From Bacteroidia bacterium (GTDB taxonomy: Bacteria; Bacteroidota; Bacteroidia; Bacteroidales; UBA932), in contig SABC01000008.1 of assembly GCA_009929175.1 (NCBI GenBank), positions 1-62,571 on the forward strand: a DNA stretch of 62,571 nt, written 5' to 3'. The notes beneath the pieces are model-generated. The model was not told where the DNA came from and did not search any database. It saw only the letters and a list, made by a program, of their open reading frames with translations. Positions 1 through 8,313 of the stretch are shown in pieces. Each line of letters starts with the position of its first letter. Position 1 is the stretch's first letter. Both the position numbers and the translations under genes were made by a program.

Positions 1-2348
1 TCCATTGGAAGGATCACCATCCTTGCAGGAGCTCCCAAACCTTTCAATGCCTGGAAGTAACGCTCAGTCTGCATTGTAAAGGTGCCCGAATTATTATCGG
101 CCTCCCCGTGGATAAGCAATATCGGAGTTTTCATTTTGTTTGCATTCATAAAGGGAGACATCCTTGAATAAACTTCGGGGACCTCCCAGTAGTTACGACG
201 TTCATTTTGAAAGCCGAAAGGTGTGAGGGTCCTGTTATAGGCTCCGCTCCTGGCTATCCCGCATGCAAAGAGATCACAATGGGACAACAGGTTAGCTGTC
301 ATGAATGCACCATATGAGTGACCTCCGGCAGCTACTTTGGTCCTGTCTATGTAACCCATGGCGTCAACCGCATCGATAGCAGCCTTTGCATTCATGATCA
401 GCTGCTCAACAAATGTATCGTTTGGCTCGGCATCACCCTCACCTACAATCGGGAATGCAGCATCCTGCAACACAGCGTAGCCGCGGGTAACCCAATACAC
501 AAATGATCCATACGAAGGCATTGTGAATTGGTTGGGGTTTTGGGTCACCTGACTGGCAGCAGATGCATCCTTGAACTCACGAGGGTAGGCCCATAGCAAC
601 ATGGGAACCTTCTCTTTTTTCTCCTTGTCGTAACCAACAGGCAAATAAAGGGTGCCGGAGAGTTCAATACCATCTTCCCTTGTATATCGTATAACCTCTT
701 TGTGTACATCGGAAAGAACTTTAAAGGGATTAACGAAATCGGTCAGTTGCACCAAGTTGTTTCTCTTACGTGAAATATTTCGCATAAACAGGTTGGGATA
801 CTCTGTCTGGGACTGAATCCTCACCAGCATATTACCATTTACAATATCTGTTATGGACTCGATATCCTCTTTTTTGTCGGTATATTGGCTTTGGTAAACA
901 CGCTCTTTCTTTAAGGTTTTCAAGTTAAGCTTATCCACGAAGGGGAATTGTCCTTCCGGTGTAAAGCCTTGTCCAACAAGGTAAATATGATCTTTGATTA
1001 TCATCATCACCTGCCTGTCGAACTGATTTTTCACAGTGGCAATCTGTCCGGGATCGGAGTATACATCCTGAGTGTTGCGGTCATTGATCAAAACAGGTGA
1101 AACCGTAGGGTCCGAAGGGTTGAACAGATATGTCTTTGCGTTGGACTTCTCCCTTTTGCTGTCCATGAAGATGGCTCGGAAATCGTCTCCCCAAGAGACA
1201 CCTGCAAACCGTTGTGGGGTTTTGACTAAAGAAGTGGGTTCGTTTTCAAAAGGCGCCTCCCAACTGAATAGCTCATCCCTGAAATCGGCCTCTTTGTCGC
1301 CGTCACCACCATCTATAGCCTCCACAAAATAGAGTGTGGCAGGTTTGTCGCTCCTCCAATACATGGCCCTGCGGCCCGTCCTTGTGCTGGAATAACCTCT
1401 TGGGGAGTACTCCTGCAAAGGGACTTCGTTTACAACCTTGATCTCTTTTCCCGAAAAATCATACACCACGCTCTTTTGAGGGAAACGATTCATCGGCACT
1501 ACGTATGAGTATGGCTTTTCTAAAGTCGTGATCATTATGTAATTGCCATCCGGAGAGAGGGACTCTCCTACATAAAGTGCAGCATCCATGAATTTGGATG
1601 AGGTACCGTTGACATTAAAAACGTGAAGTTCCGACATTATAAGGGTTTCAAAATTTTGCTCATCTACCCTGTTTTTAAGAAGGTCCTGGTAGGTCCTGTT
1701 TTGAGACTCTTTACCATCGCTCTCCGAAATTATCGGTCCTTTGGGAATAGCCAGGTTTTGGTCAGTCAGCTTGCCCCTGCTTGGAGGCAAAACCCTGACC
1801 AATAATGATTTACTATCATTTAACCAACTGTATGGATTTCCCAGATTTGCATTGATAACAGCTTCTGACACCCTCTTTGCCGAGGCACTCTCCACATCAA
1901 GAACCCAGAGCTCCACACCTGTACCCGAAGTATGTGTAAAAGCCATCATACTCTCGTCAGGGGAAAATCTCATGAATGCAAGTTTGGGATTTTCGGGAAG
2001 ACCCTCAACCGGTATCTCGGTAAGGTCGGCAATCCTTTTTATTTTTATATTGTTGAAATAATTAACCCCGGTTTCTATATTGGTCACGGGGTTAATACGT
2101 AAACCGGCCAACCTCATTTCGGGTTGGTTGAGCTCATCCAGTGATTTGTAATTATCCCTGTAGGAAAAAATCATGTAACGGTTGCGGGAATCGGTGGTTA
2201 CTTGTGGCGGCCTTTCGAAATCCAGCATATCCAGTATCTCCTTGGGAGGTTTCTGGTAGTTCAGGTTCTCCTGTGCTGTGACCTTACAAGTCAACACAAA
2301 TGTGAAGGCCAGCAACGTCAAAAATAATTTAGATAGTCTTAATTTCAT
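1..2348 (-). CDS. S9 family peptidase, glutamyl-endopeptidase-like (3' end beyond window)
   Basis: Secreted serine peptidase of the prolyl oligopeptidase (S9) family, resembling the glutamyl-endopeptidase-like branch; it probably cleaves peptides in the periplasm or at the cell surface. The 782 visible codons begin with a signal peptide (MKLRLSKLFLTLLAF, cleavage near TAQ/EN). A long region that should form the beta-propeller follows, then the alpha/beta-hydrolase domain with the nucleophile motif GGHSYGAF (Ser about residue 678) and the acid motif HGEADNNSGT. The frame is open to the window edge, so the catalytic His (normally in an SHGY-like motif) lies just outside. The ATG is chosen because the signal peptide starts there. 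It lies 25 bp downstream of the histidine kinase gene on the same strand and may be co-transcribed with it. Family is confident; substrate specificity is inferred. Confidence 0.88.
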   Translation of the reverse strand, partial: MKLRLSKLFLTLLAFTFVLTCKVTAQENLNYQKPPKEILDMLDFERPPQVTTDSRNRYMIFSYRDNYKSLDELNQPEMRLAGLRINPVTNIETGVNYFNNIKIKRIADLTEIPVEGLPENPKLAFMRFSPDESMMAFTHTSGTGVELWVLDVESASAKRVSEAVINANLGNPYSWLNDSKSLLVRVLPPSRGKLTDQNLAIPKGPIISESDGKESQNRTYQDLLKNRVDEQNFETLIMSELHVFNVNGTSSKFMDAALYVGESLSPDGNYIMITTLEKPYSYVVPMNRFPQKSVVYDFSGKEIKVVNEVPLQEYSPRGYSSTRTGRRAMYWRSDKPATLYFVEAIDGGDGDKEADFRDELFSWEAPFENEPTSLVKTPQRFAGVSWGDDFRAIFMDSKREKSNAKTYLFNPSDPTVSPVLINDRNTQDVYSDPGQIATVKNQFDRQVMMIIKDHIYLVGQGFTPEGQFPFVDKLNLKTLKKERVYQSQYTDKKEDIESITDIVNGNMLVRIQSQTEYPNLFMRNISRKRNNLVQLTDFVNPFKVLSDVHKEVIRYTREDGIELSGTLYLPVGYDKEKKEKVPMLLWAYPREFKDASAASQVTQNPNQFTMPSYGSFVYWVTRGYAVLQDAAFPIVGEGDAEPNDTFVEQLIMNAKAAIDAVDAMGYIDRTKVAAGGHSYGAFMTANLLSHCDLFACGIARSGAYNRTLTPFGFQNERRNYWEVPEVYSRMSPFMNANKMKTPILLIHGEADNNSGTFTMQTERYFQALKGLGAPARMVILPM

Positions 2349-2373
2349 TTTAATAAAATATTGGTTGATAATA

Positions 2374-3552
2374 TTAACCTAAGACTGGTGTTACAGGAAC
2401 CATTAAACGGAAAGTTGCCCCCTTTGCACTATTGTCCAACAACAGGAGTTCTCCGTTAAGCAACATGGCACAAGACTTTGAGATAAACAACCCCAGACCG
2501 GCCCCCCTTGTCCTTGTGTTGATCGGGTCATCAGCACGGTAGAAACTTTTGAAAAGGTTTGCTTCTACCTCCTTTTTAATCCCATATCCCTGGTCGGAAA
2601 CATCAAAAAACAACTGTGTCTTGTCATCGGAAATGAAAATATGCAGATGAACCGAACCGATTTCCGTGAACCTCGCTGCATTATCCAACAGCCTTAACAC
2701 AATATCCTTTACAAACTCCTTGTCAGTAAAAACGATCAATCCTTCATTGGCAGTCCCTTCAATAGTTGTTAACTCCAGGTTGACCTTATCATATTCCTGC
2801 AACAATTTGGTACCGGCCTTTCCCAGTTCCCTTGAGAGTTCGCCGGCTGTCATTCTGGAGATATGTGGTTTCAATTGGTTGGTCTCAATTTTTGAAGCCT
2901 GCACAATATCATCAATCAATTTTAAAAGAGACCTGTTGCTTTTGTGTATTATCTCAAGGCAATCAATTTTATCTTCATTGCTCAACCCCTCCTCGCTCAA
3001 TATTTGCGTAAAACCCATTATGGCATTTACGGGAGTCCTGATTTCATGGGAAAGATTGGACAGAAACTGAGACTTTAGGGTCATTGCCTCTTCCCTGCGT
3101 TTGTTTGCTTCAGTCAACTCCTGGTTGGCGAGGAGCAGGTTTTCATAAGCCTCCACCCTTTCAGTAACATCTGTGATATAACCATCCAGATACAAGAGCT
3201 CTCCGGTCACCTCGTCATATACACCCCTGCCCTGCTCCCACACCCATCTTTCCTGCCCATCCTTGCGGATAATCTTGTACTCCTCCTTAAGCACCTCCTT
3301 GTTCCTGATCACATCCACCCATCGCTCATGCAGGTATTCCCGGTAGGACGGCTCTATCACTTCATCATACGAAATAAACTTATTACCAGTTAATTCCCCG
3401 GCAGAATAACCGGTAATACGTTCACATTGGTCGCTTATAAAAAGCATGGTCCATTGCTGGTCATTACGGCACCTGTAGACAAAACCGGGCAGGTTGTGAA
3501 TCAATCTCTCGAGAGTATTACGAATCCTGTCCGGTTTGAAAATATCTTCCAT
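2374..3552 (-). CDS. PAS domain sensor histidine kinase
   Basis: Soluble two-component histidine kinase of 392 aa. Residues about 15-135 form one PAS/PAC domain (PAC part with KDGQERWVWEQG and DITERV-like ending). A short coiled coil follows, then a HisKA dimerisation domain with the phospho-acceptor in SHEIRTP (His169) and a HATPase domain with N box LLDNAARFTE, G1 box DQGYGI and G2 box GAGLGLFISK. No membrane segment or signal peptide is visible, so it should sense a cytoplasmic or membrane-soluble cue through PAS. There is no fused receiver domain and no response regulator gene next to it, so it is an orphan kinase here. A good promoter lies upstream at 3596-3625. Confidence 0.9.
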   Translation of the reverse strand: MEDIFKPDRIRNTLERLIHNLPGFVYRCRNDQQWTMLFISDQCERITGYSAGELTGNKFISYDEVIEPSYREYLHERWVDVIRNKEVLKEEYKIIRKDGQERWVWEQGRGVYDEVTGELLYLDGYITDVTERVEAYENLLLANQELTEANKRREEAMTLKSQFLSNLSHEIRTPVNAIMGFTQILSEEGLSNEDKIDCLEIIHKSNRSLLKLIDDIVQASKIETNQLKPHISRMTAGELSRELGKAGTKLLQEYDKVNLELTTIEGTANEGLIVFTDKEFVKDIVLRLLDNAARFTEIGSVHLHIFISDDKTQLFFDVSDQGYGIKKEVEANLFKSFYRADDPINTRTRGAGLGLFISKSCAMLLNGELLLLDNSAKGATFRLMVPVTPVLG

Positions 3553-3595
3553 CTATGGATAATTTGAACTTACCAATTTCTTTTATATCTCTTTA

Positions 3596-3625
3596 CAAAG
3601 ATAAAAAAGGTTTTCATATACCAAA
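3596..3625 (-). promoter_or_regulatory. Promoter of the PAS histidine kinase
   Basis: Read on the minus strand this has TTTG (3625-3622), an 18-nt spacer, then TATCTTTG (3603-3596). That fits the Bacteroidota primary sigma factor consensus (-33 TTTG, -7 TAnnTTTG). Transcription would start near 3590 and give a leader of about 40 nt before the ATG at 3552. It is the best two-box promoter I found in the window. Confidence 0.6.
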
Positions 3626-3635
3626 GGTGAGCATT

Positions 3636-4343
3636 TCAATTATCAGATAAAACAGGAGGTTGGTCATAAAAAACCGCTCCCGCTCCAATCTTATCCAAGA
3701 TCCAGGCAGCCGGGAAAAGGTTTTGAGCCTCTTTTTGCATCACCTTATCAAGGATTGGCTGTTTGTCGCTACCGTTCAGGTAAAAAGCCACTTTTGATGC
3801 TAACAAAATGGTTTTGCCTGTCATTGCTATCCTCTTTTGTCCACTGTACGGGTTGACCGAAGGGGCAAAAGGTTGCGGAAAATCCAACAAATATTCCTGA
3901 CCCGGGAAAATTGAAGAGGTGTGGCCATCTTCGCCAATCCCGAGCAATACAAGGTCAAACACCGGGAAACCCTCCTTTACTGGCAGTAAGGAAGATACCA
4001 GGTTACTGTACCTGAGAGCCTCTTCTGCAGGGTCGTTTTCACCCATTATCCTGTAAACCGACCCGGATGGCAGAGAGACTTTGTCCAGCAACTCCCTCTT
4101 TGCATTCCCGTAATTGCTCTCTTTGTTTTCGGGAGGGACCATCCTCTCATCCACCCAAAAAAAACGCACCCTCTCCCAAAGGATCATCTCCTTGTACTCT
4201 CCGCTCCACAAAGAAAAAAGAACCGAAGGACTACTCCCCCCGGACAAAGCGATATTTGCATACTCTCCCTCCTTTTTGCCATTAACGATATCCACAAAGG
4301 CCCGAGTAAGGGCGTGTGCTGCATCATTTTTTCCCATCATCAC
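3636..4343 (-). CDS. pgl: 6-phosphogluconolactonase
   Basis: Hydrolyses 6-phosphogluconolactone to 6-phosphogluconate, the second step of the oxidative pentose-phosphate pathway. The 235-aa protein is the usual size of the DevB/SOL family. It shows the sugar-phosphate-isomerase-like fold motifs LSGGSSP near the N-terminus, FFWVDERMVPP, and GIGEDGHTSSIFPG. The furthest start is a GTG at 4343 that overlaps the zwf stop (GTGA); two ATG codons follow immediately and could be used instead. It is the third gene of gnd-zwf-pgl, so the three oxidative enzymes are translationally coupled in one operon. Confidence 0.95.
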   Translation of the reverse strand: MMMGKNDAAHALTRAFVDIVNGKKEGEYANIALSGGSSPSVLFSLWSGEYKEMILWERVRFFWVDERMVPPENKESNYGNAKRELLDKVSLPSGSVYRIMGENDPAEEALRYSNLVSSLLPVKEGFPVFDLVLLGIGEDGHTSSIFPGQEYLLDFPQPFAPSVNPYSGQKRIAMTGKTILLASKVAFYLNGSDKQPILDKVMQKEAQNLFPAAWILDKIGAGAVFYDQPPVLSDN

Positions 4344-5791
4344 AATTCACAATATATGTTGGTATTGGTTAAATTCTTACAAGGATTTGTCCATTTGTGG
4401 CCATTATCTATTATCGCCTCACTCTCAAGGGGACCCCAGCTTCCTGCAGGGTAGCCTTGCAGAGGCAAACCCGATTGCGAATCCAGATACTCCAGCACCG
4501 GGGCAAAATATCTCCAACTTGCTTCAACGGCGTCACTACGGGTAAACAGGGTGTTGTCCCCTTTGAGTGCCTCTTCCAATAATCTCGGGTACCCATCCAG
4601 ATTTCCCAAGTCCCCCAGCTTGTCATAAGTGAACTCCATTGGTACTTGGGTAACATTGAACTGGCTGCCAGGAATTTTCATATCGAATTTGAGCACCATC
4701 CCCTCATTGGGCTGTATCCGGATAATCAGCTGATTTTGCTCCGGACACTCCTCCCTGCAACTGAACAGCCGGTGCGGGGTTTGCCGGAAGTGGATCACTA
4801 TCTCGGTAACCTTGGTGGGCATTTGTTTACCCGTCCTGATATAGAAGGGCACCCCCTCCCAACGCCAGTTGGCAATATTCACCTTCATTGCCAAAAAAGT
4901 CTCGGTATAGGACTCGGGGGCCACACCCTTCTCCTTGCGGTATGCAGTGGCCATAACCCCCTTCTTTTCTCCCTCTATATACTGTCCCCTCACAACCCTG
5001 GAAGGGATCTCCTCTTTTTGCAAAGGCTTGAGGGAGTTGTATACCTTCACAACCTCATCCCGGAACTCCCTCTCTCCAAAAACCACAGGAGGTTCCATTG
5101 CAACAAGGGCAAGCAACTGTATAAGGTGGTTCTGGACCATATCCCTCAATGCACCTACTCCATCGTAGAATCCACCCCGACTGCCAATACCCATATTTTC
5201 GACAGCGGTAATCTCTACCCTGTCAATATAATTGCGGTTCCAGATAGGTTCAAAAATCGTGTTTGCAAAACGGAGTGCCAGTATATTTTGTACGGTTTCC
5301 TTCCCGAGATAATGGTCTATCCTGTATATTTGCCTCTCTTTGAAAGACTCTTTGAGCACCAGGTTCATTTTGTGACCGCTTTCAAAATCGTAGCCGAAAG
5401 GCTTTTCAACTATTATCTTGTGCCCCTCATTCAGCTTATGTTCTTTGAGGAAGAGAGGAATCTTTCCGTAAAGTGAAGGAGGTGTTGCAAGATAAAAAAG
5501 ATACTCCTTTTGTTGGAACTTTTCCAGCCGTTCCGTCAGTTTATGGTACTCCTCCCCTTTGGATGGGTCCATCTGCAAATAGAAGACTCTCTCCAAAAAA
5601 CTTCCGGAAGGGTAGTCTCCCAGAGATTGAAGATGTTCCCGGAAAGTTTCGTTGTCAAATCCTGTCCTGCCTACTGCTAAGACCATGAAATTACCTGATG
5701 ATTTCTCATGCAAGGAGTATAATGCAGGCATCAGCTTCCTGGATGTCAGGTCACCGCTACCCCCGAATATAATAATAAGATTCTCTTTCAT
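4340..5791 (-). CDS. zwf: Glucose-6-phosphate 1-dehydrogenase
   Basis: Oxidises glucose-6-phosphate to 6-phosphogluconolactone with NADP+ or NAD+, the entry step of the oxidative pentose-phosphate pathway. The nucleotide-binding GGSGDLTSRK motif is at the N-terminus, EKPFGYD lies in the coenzyme/substrate region, and the catalytic signature RIDHYLGKE is present. The start used here is the ATG at 5791 (483 aa), which puts the Rossmann strand (MKENLIIIFGG) right at the N-terminus as in homologues. An in-frame ATG at 5809 overlaps the gnd stop codon and is a plausible alternative; the frame is open further upstream inside gnd, but that extension is not homologous. It lies between gnd and pgl. 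Confidence 0.96.
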   Translation of the reverse strand: MKENLIIIFGGSGDLTSRKLMPALYSLHEKSSGNFMVLAVGRTGFDNETFREHLQSLGDYPSGSFLERVFYLQMDPSKGEEYHKLTERLEKFQQKEYLFYLATPPSLYGKIPLFLKEHKLNEGHKIIVEKPFGYDFESGHKMNLVLKESFKERQIYRIDHYLGKETVQNILALRFANTIFEPIWNRNYIDRVEITAVENMGIGSRGGFYDGVGALRDMVQNHLIQLLALVAMEPPVVFGEREFRDEVVKVYNSLKPLQKEEIPSRVVRGQYIEGEKKGVMATAYRKEKGVAPESYTETFLAMKVNIANWRWEGVPFYIRTGKQMPTKVTEIVIHFRQTPHRLFSCREECPEQNQLIIRIQPNEGMVLKFDMKIPGSQFNVTQVPMEFTYDKLGDLGNLDGYPRLLEEALKGDNTLFTRSDAVEASWRYFAPVLEYLDSQSGLPLQGYPAGSWGPLESEAIIDNGHKWTNPCKNLTNTNIYCEL

Positions 5792-5801
5792 ATCGGCAAC
5801 C

Positions 5802-7253
5802 TTAAACATTATAAACCCCGGAACTGGTTTCGCCTCCCTCTCCGGTCCAGTTAACATGGAAAAAGAGTCCCCTCTCCTTATCGACTCTCTCAAAAGTGTG
5901 GGCTCCAAAATAATCCCTTTGGGCCTGCAGCAGGTTGGCCGGCAACCTTTCGGTAGTTAGCGAATAGAAATAGTTGAGTGCACTGCTGAATGCAGGCAGG
6001 GGAACCCCTCCCACTGCAGCTTTTGCTACCAGTGAGCTCCAGGCAGGGAGCGAATTGAGTATCTCTTCCCTAAAGTAATCGTCCATCAACAGATGTTCCG
6101 GCTTTTGCGTTTTGGAGTATGCCTCTGCTATCTTGTTCAGGAATCCCGAACGGATTATGCAGCCGTTGCGCCAGATTTTGGCAATTGAGGCAAGGTCCAG
6201 GTTCCACCCATACTCCTTTGAAGCAGTCTCCAGCAAATCGAATCCCTGGGCATAGGAGACCAGTTTTGAGGCGTAAAGTGAATCATGTATCTCCTGTGGT
6301 TCGGGAGTAGCATATTTTCCATGTGACCTTTTCAGGCGAGATGCTGCCTTTACTCTCAGCTCTTTGGTGTAACTCAGCGACCTTTCAAATACAGCCGTGG
6401 CAATCAGGTTCAAAGGAATCCCAAGTTCCATGGCATTGAACACCGAAAGCTTTCCGGTGCCCTTTTGCCCTGCCCTATCCAGGATTTTGTCTATAGTATA
6501 GGAGCCATCACTCTCCTTGTGCTTCATGATGTTGCCGGTTATCTCAACAAGATAGCTCTGCAACTTACCCTTGTTCCAGGTTTCAAACACATCGGCAATC
6601 TTGTCATTTCCGTACCCGGCCATATTCTTCATTACAGAATATGCCTCTGCAATAAGCTGCATGTCACCGTACTCGATACCATTATGCACCATTTTTACAA
6701 AATGGCCCGACCCTGCAAGACCCACCCACTCGCAACACGGGGTCCCGTCACCGGCCTTGGCTGCAATATCGGTGAATATCGGCTTTATATGAGGCCATGC
6801 TGCTGCAGATCCCCCGGGCATGATTGCAGGACCTTTCAAGGCCCCCTCCTCTCCGCCTGAGACACCTGCACCAACATACAACAGCCCTTTTAGCTCAAGC
6901 TCCTCTACCCTCCTTGAGGTATCGGCATGGTCCGAATTCCCTCCGTCAATGATGATATCCCCCCTTTCCAGCAAAGGTACCAATGAGGCAATCAATTCAT
7001 CCACAGCTTTGCCGGCCCTTACCATCAACATCACTTTCCTTGGGCTTTTAAGGGAAGAGACCAACTCTTCCAAGGTTTCGTAACCCTCAATTTCCTTGCC
7101 TTTTGCCCTCCCGTTCACAAAACGTTCGGTAACAGAATATGTGCGGTTGAAAACAGAGACTTTGTATCCTTTGCTCTCCATGTTCAGTACCAGGTTCTCT
7201 CCCATCACGGCAAGCCCTGCTACGGCAATGTCAGATTTATTTGTGCAATCCAT
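5802..7253 (-). CDS. gnd: 6-phosphogluconate dehydrogenase, decarboxylating
   Basis: Converts 6-phosphogluconate to ribulose-5-phosphate and CO2 with reduction of NADP+. At 483 aa it is of the long, dimeric type. The N-terminal Rossmann domain carries GLAVMGENL and FNRT (the cofactor loop, Arg/Thr consistent with NADP+). The substrate region shows GGNSDHADT, GAGVSGGEEGA and KMVHNGIEYGDMQ with the catalytic Lys and Glu. It heads the gnd-zwf-pgl operon, an order reversed relative to the pathway. The 106-bp gap to the divergent thioredoxin-like lipoprotein gene must hold its promoter; no exact TAnnTTTG box was found for this direction. Confidence 0.97.
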   Translation of the reverse strand: MDCTNKSDIAVAGLAVMGENLVLNMESKGYKVSVFNRTYSVTERFVNGRAKGKEIEGYETLEELVSSLKSPRKVMLMVRAGKAVDELIASLVPLLERGDIIIDGGNSDHADTSRRVEELELKGLLYVGAGVSGGEEGALKGPAIMPGGSAAAWPHIKPIFTDIAAKAGDGTPCCEWVGLAGSGHFVKMVHNGIEYGDMQLIAEAYSVMKNMAGYGNDKIADVFETWNKGKLQSYLVEITGNIMKHKESDGSYTIDKILDRAGQKGTGKLSVFNAMELGIPLNLIATAVFERSLSYTKELRVKAASRLKRSHGKYATPEPQEIHDSLYASKLVSYAQGFDLLETASKEYGWNLDLASIAKIWRNGCIIRSGFLNKIAEAYSKTQKPEHLLMDDYFREEILNSLPAWSSLVAKAAVGGVPLPAFSSALNYFYSLTTERLPANLLQAQRDYFGAHTFERVDKERGLFFHVNWTGEGGETSSGVYNV

Positions 7254-7329
7254 TGTTTTTATATCTTAGTTTTAATAGTCATTTCAAAAAATACAATATA
7301 GTAAACAAACAAAAGCCCCACAAGTTTTA

Positions 7330-7337
7330 TAACTTTG
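7330..7337 (+). promoter_or_regulatory. -7 box of the thioredoxin-fold lipoprotein gene
   Basis: TAACTTTG matches the Bacteroidota -7 consensus TAnnTTTG and lies 22 nt before the ATG at 7360. No clear -33 TTTG is present at the expected distance. Confidence 0.5.
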
Positions 7338-7359
7338 TAAGGCAAAAGATATTTGACAC

Positions 7360-8310
7360 ATGTACAAACACCCTTTCTTACCTATCTTGCTTTTCTCTTT
7401 AGTCCCTTTGTTTTCGGTGATTTCATGCAGCAACAGCAAAGGCAGCAAAGAAAAGGAGAGCTCTTTACTACCGGTTCCGGTCATGGCAGAGGTTCCATTA
7501 TCTATATCGGACAAGGTGGCTGCACACAGTTACCTTGCACAACATTTTTGGGAGAATACAGATATCACAGACACCCTCTTCCTGAAAAACCCCAAAGCAC
7601 TCAGCGGTTTTTTTTTCAAATACCTTCAACACATCTGGCATGGCGACTCTTCGGTTGCAGCCAACTCTTTGAAAGAATGGACAACAAAAGTGCTGGAATC
7701 CCCAAGAAACATGCAGGATTTCATGCTGGAGCTTGCAGAGAACACCCTTTACGATCCAAACTCCCCCGCCAGGAATGAAACCCTGTACATATCAATGCTG
7801 GAGGTACTCTCTACAGACACTTCCCTGATACCGGTCATCCGCCAAAGGTATAGCGAGCAGTTGCACATTGCCAAACAAAACAGGCCGGGGAAAATGGCCA
7901 ATGACTTTGTAATGGTTGATATCAACGGTAAAAACAGCTCCCTGCACAACTTTAAAGGAAGACACACATTGGTAATGTTTTACGAGCCATACTGCCCGGC
8001 TTGCGAAGCATCCCTGGATGTTTTGAACAACAATAAAACATTTGAAAAAGCGTCCCAAGCACTCAACCTTTTGGCAGTCTATACCGGGGATAACCTGCAG
8101 GAGTGGAGGGAGAGCACAGGAAAATTCAACCCGGCCTGGAATGTAGTCCACGACCTGGAGATGGAGGTAAGCACAAAAAGGCTTTACGACAGACGCCCCT
8201 CCCCATCTTTTTACCTGCTGGACAAAAACCATGTTGTTATTCTCAAGGACGGCACCACATCACAACTTATCTCCATATTGGACAAGCTTAACAAACAACC
8301 CTCTTTATAG
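7360..8310 (+). CDS. Thioredoxin-fold lipoprotein with DUF5106-like N-terminal region
   Basis: Predicted lipoprotein of 316 aa. The signal peptide ends in a lipobox VISC (Cys23), so the protein should be anchored to a membrane facing the periplasm. Residues about 40-175 form a helical region like those that precede thioredoxin domains in Bacteroidota TlpA-like proteins (DUF5106-like). Residues about 180-316 are a thioredoxin fold with the redox motif CPAC (Cys212, Cys215) in MFYEPYCPACEAS and a cis-proline region near RPSPSFYLLD. Likely role: thiol-disulfide exchange in the periplasm; partner unknown. It stands alone, divergent from gnd, and ends 3 bp from the convergent addA stop. A second, double-thioredoxin protein is encoded at 39077-40618. 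Confidence 0.8.
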   Translation: MYKHPFLPILLFSLVPLFSVISCSNSKGSKEKESSLLPVPVMAEVPLSISDKVAAHSYLAQHFWENTDITDTLFLKNPKALSGFFFKYLQHIWHGDSSVAANSLKEWTTKVLESPRNMQDFMLELAENTLYDPNSPARNETLYISMLEVLSTDTSLIPVIRQRYSEQLHIAKQNRPGKMANDFVMVDINGKNSSLHNFKGRHTLVMFYEPYCPACEASLDVLNNNKTFEKASQALNLLAVYTGDNLQEWRESTGKFNPAWNVVHDLEMEVSTKRLYDRRPSPSFYLLDKNHVVILKDGTTSQLISILDKLNKQPSL

Positions 8311-8313
8311 CAG

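Noticed and set aside
4646-5476. Open frame of 276 codons on the plus strand opposite zwf
   Set aside because: It is antisense to conserved zwf sequence with no recognisable motif; treated as a shadow frame.
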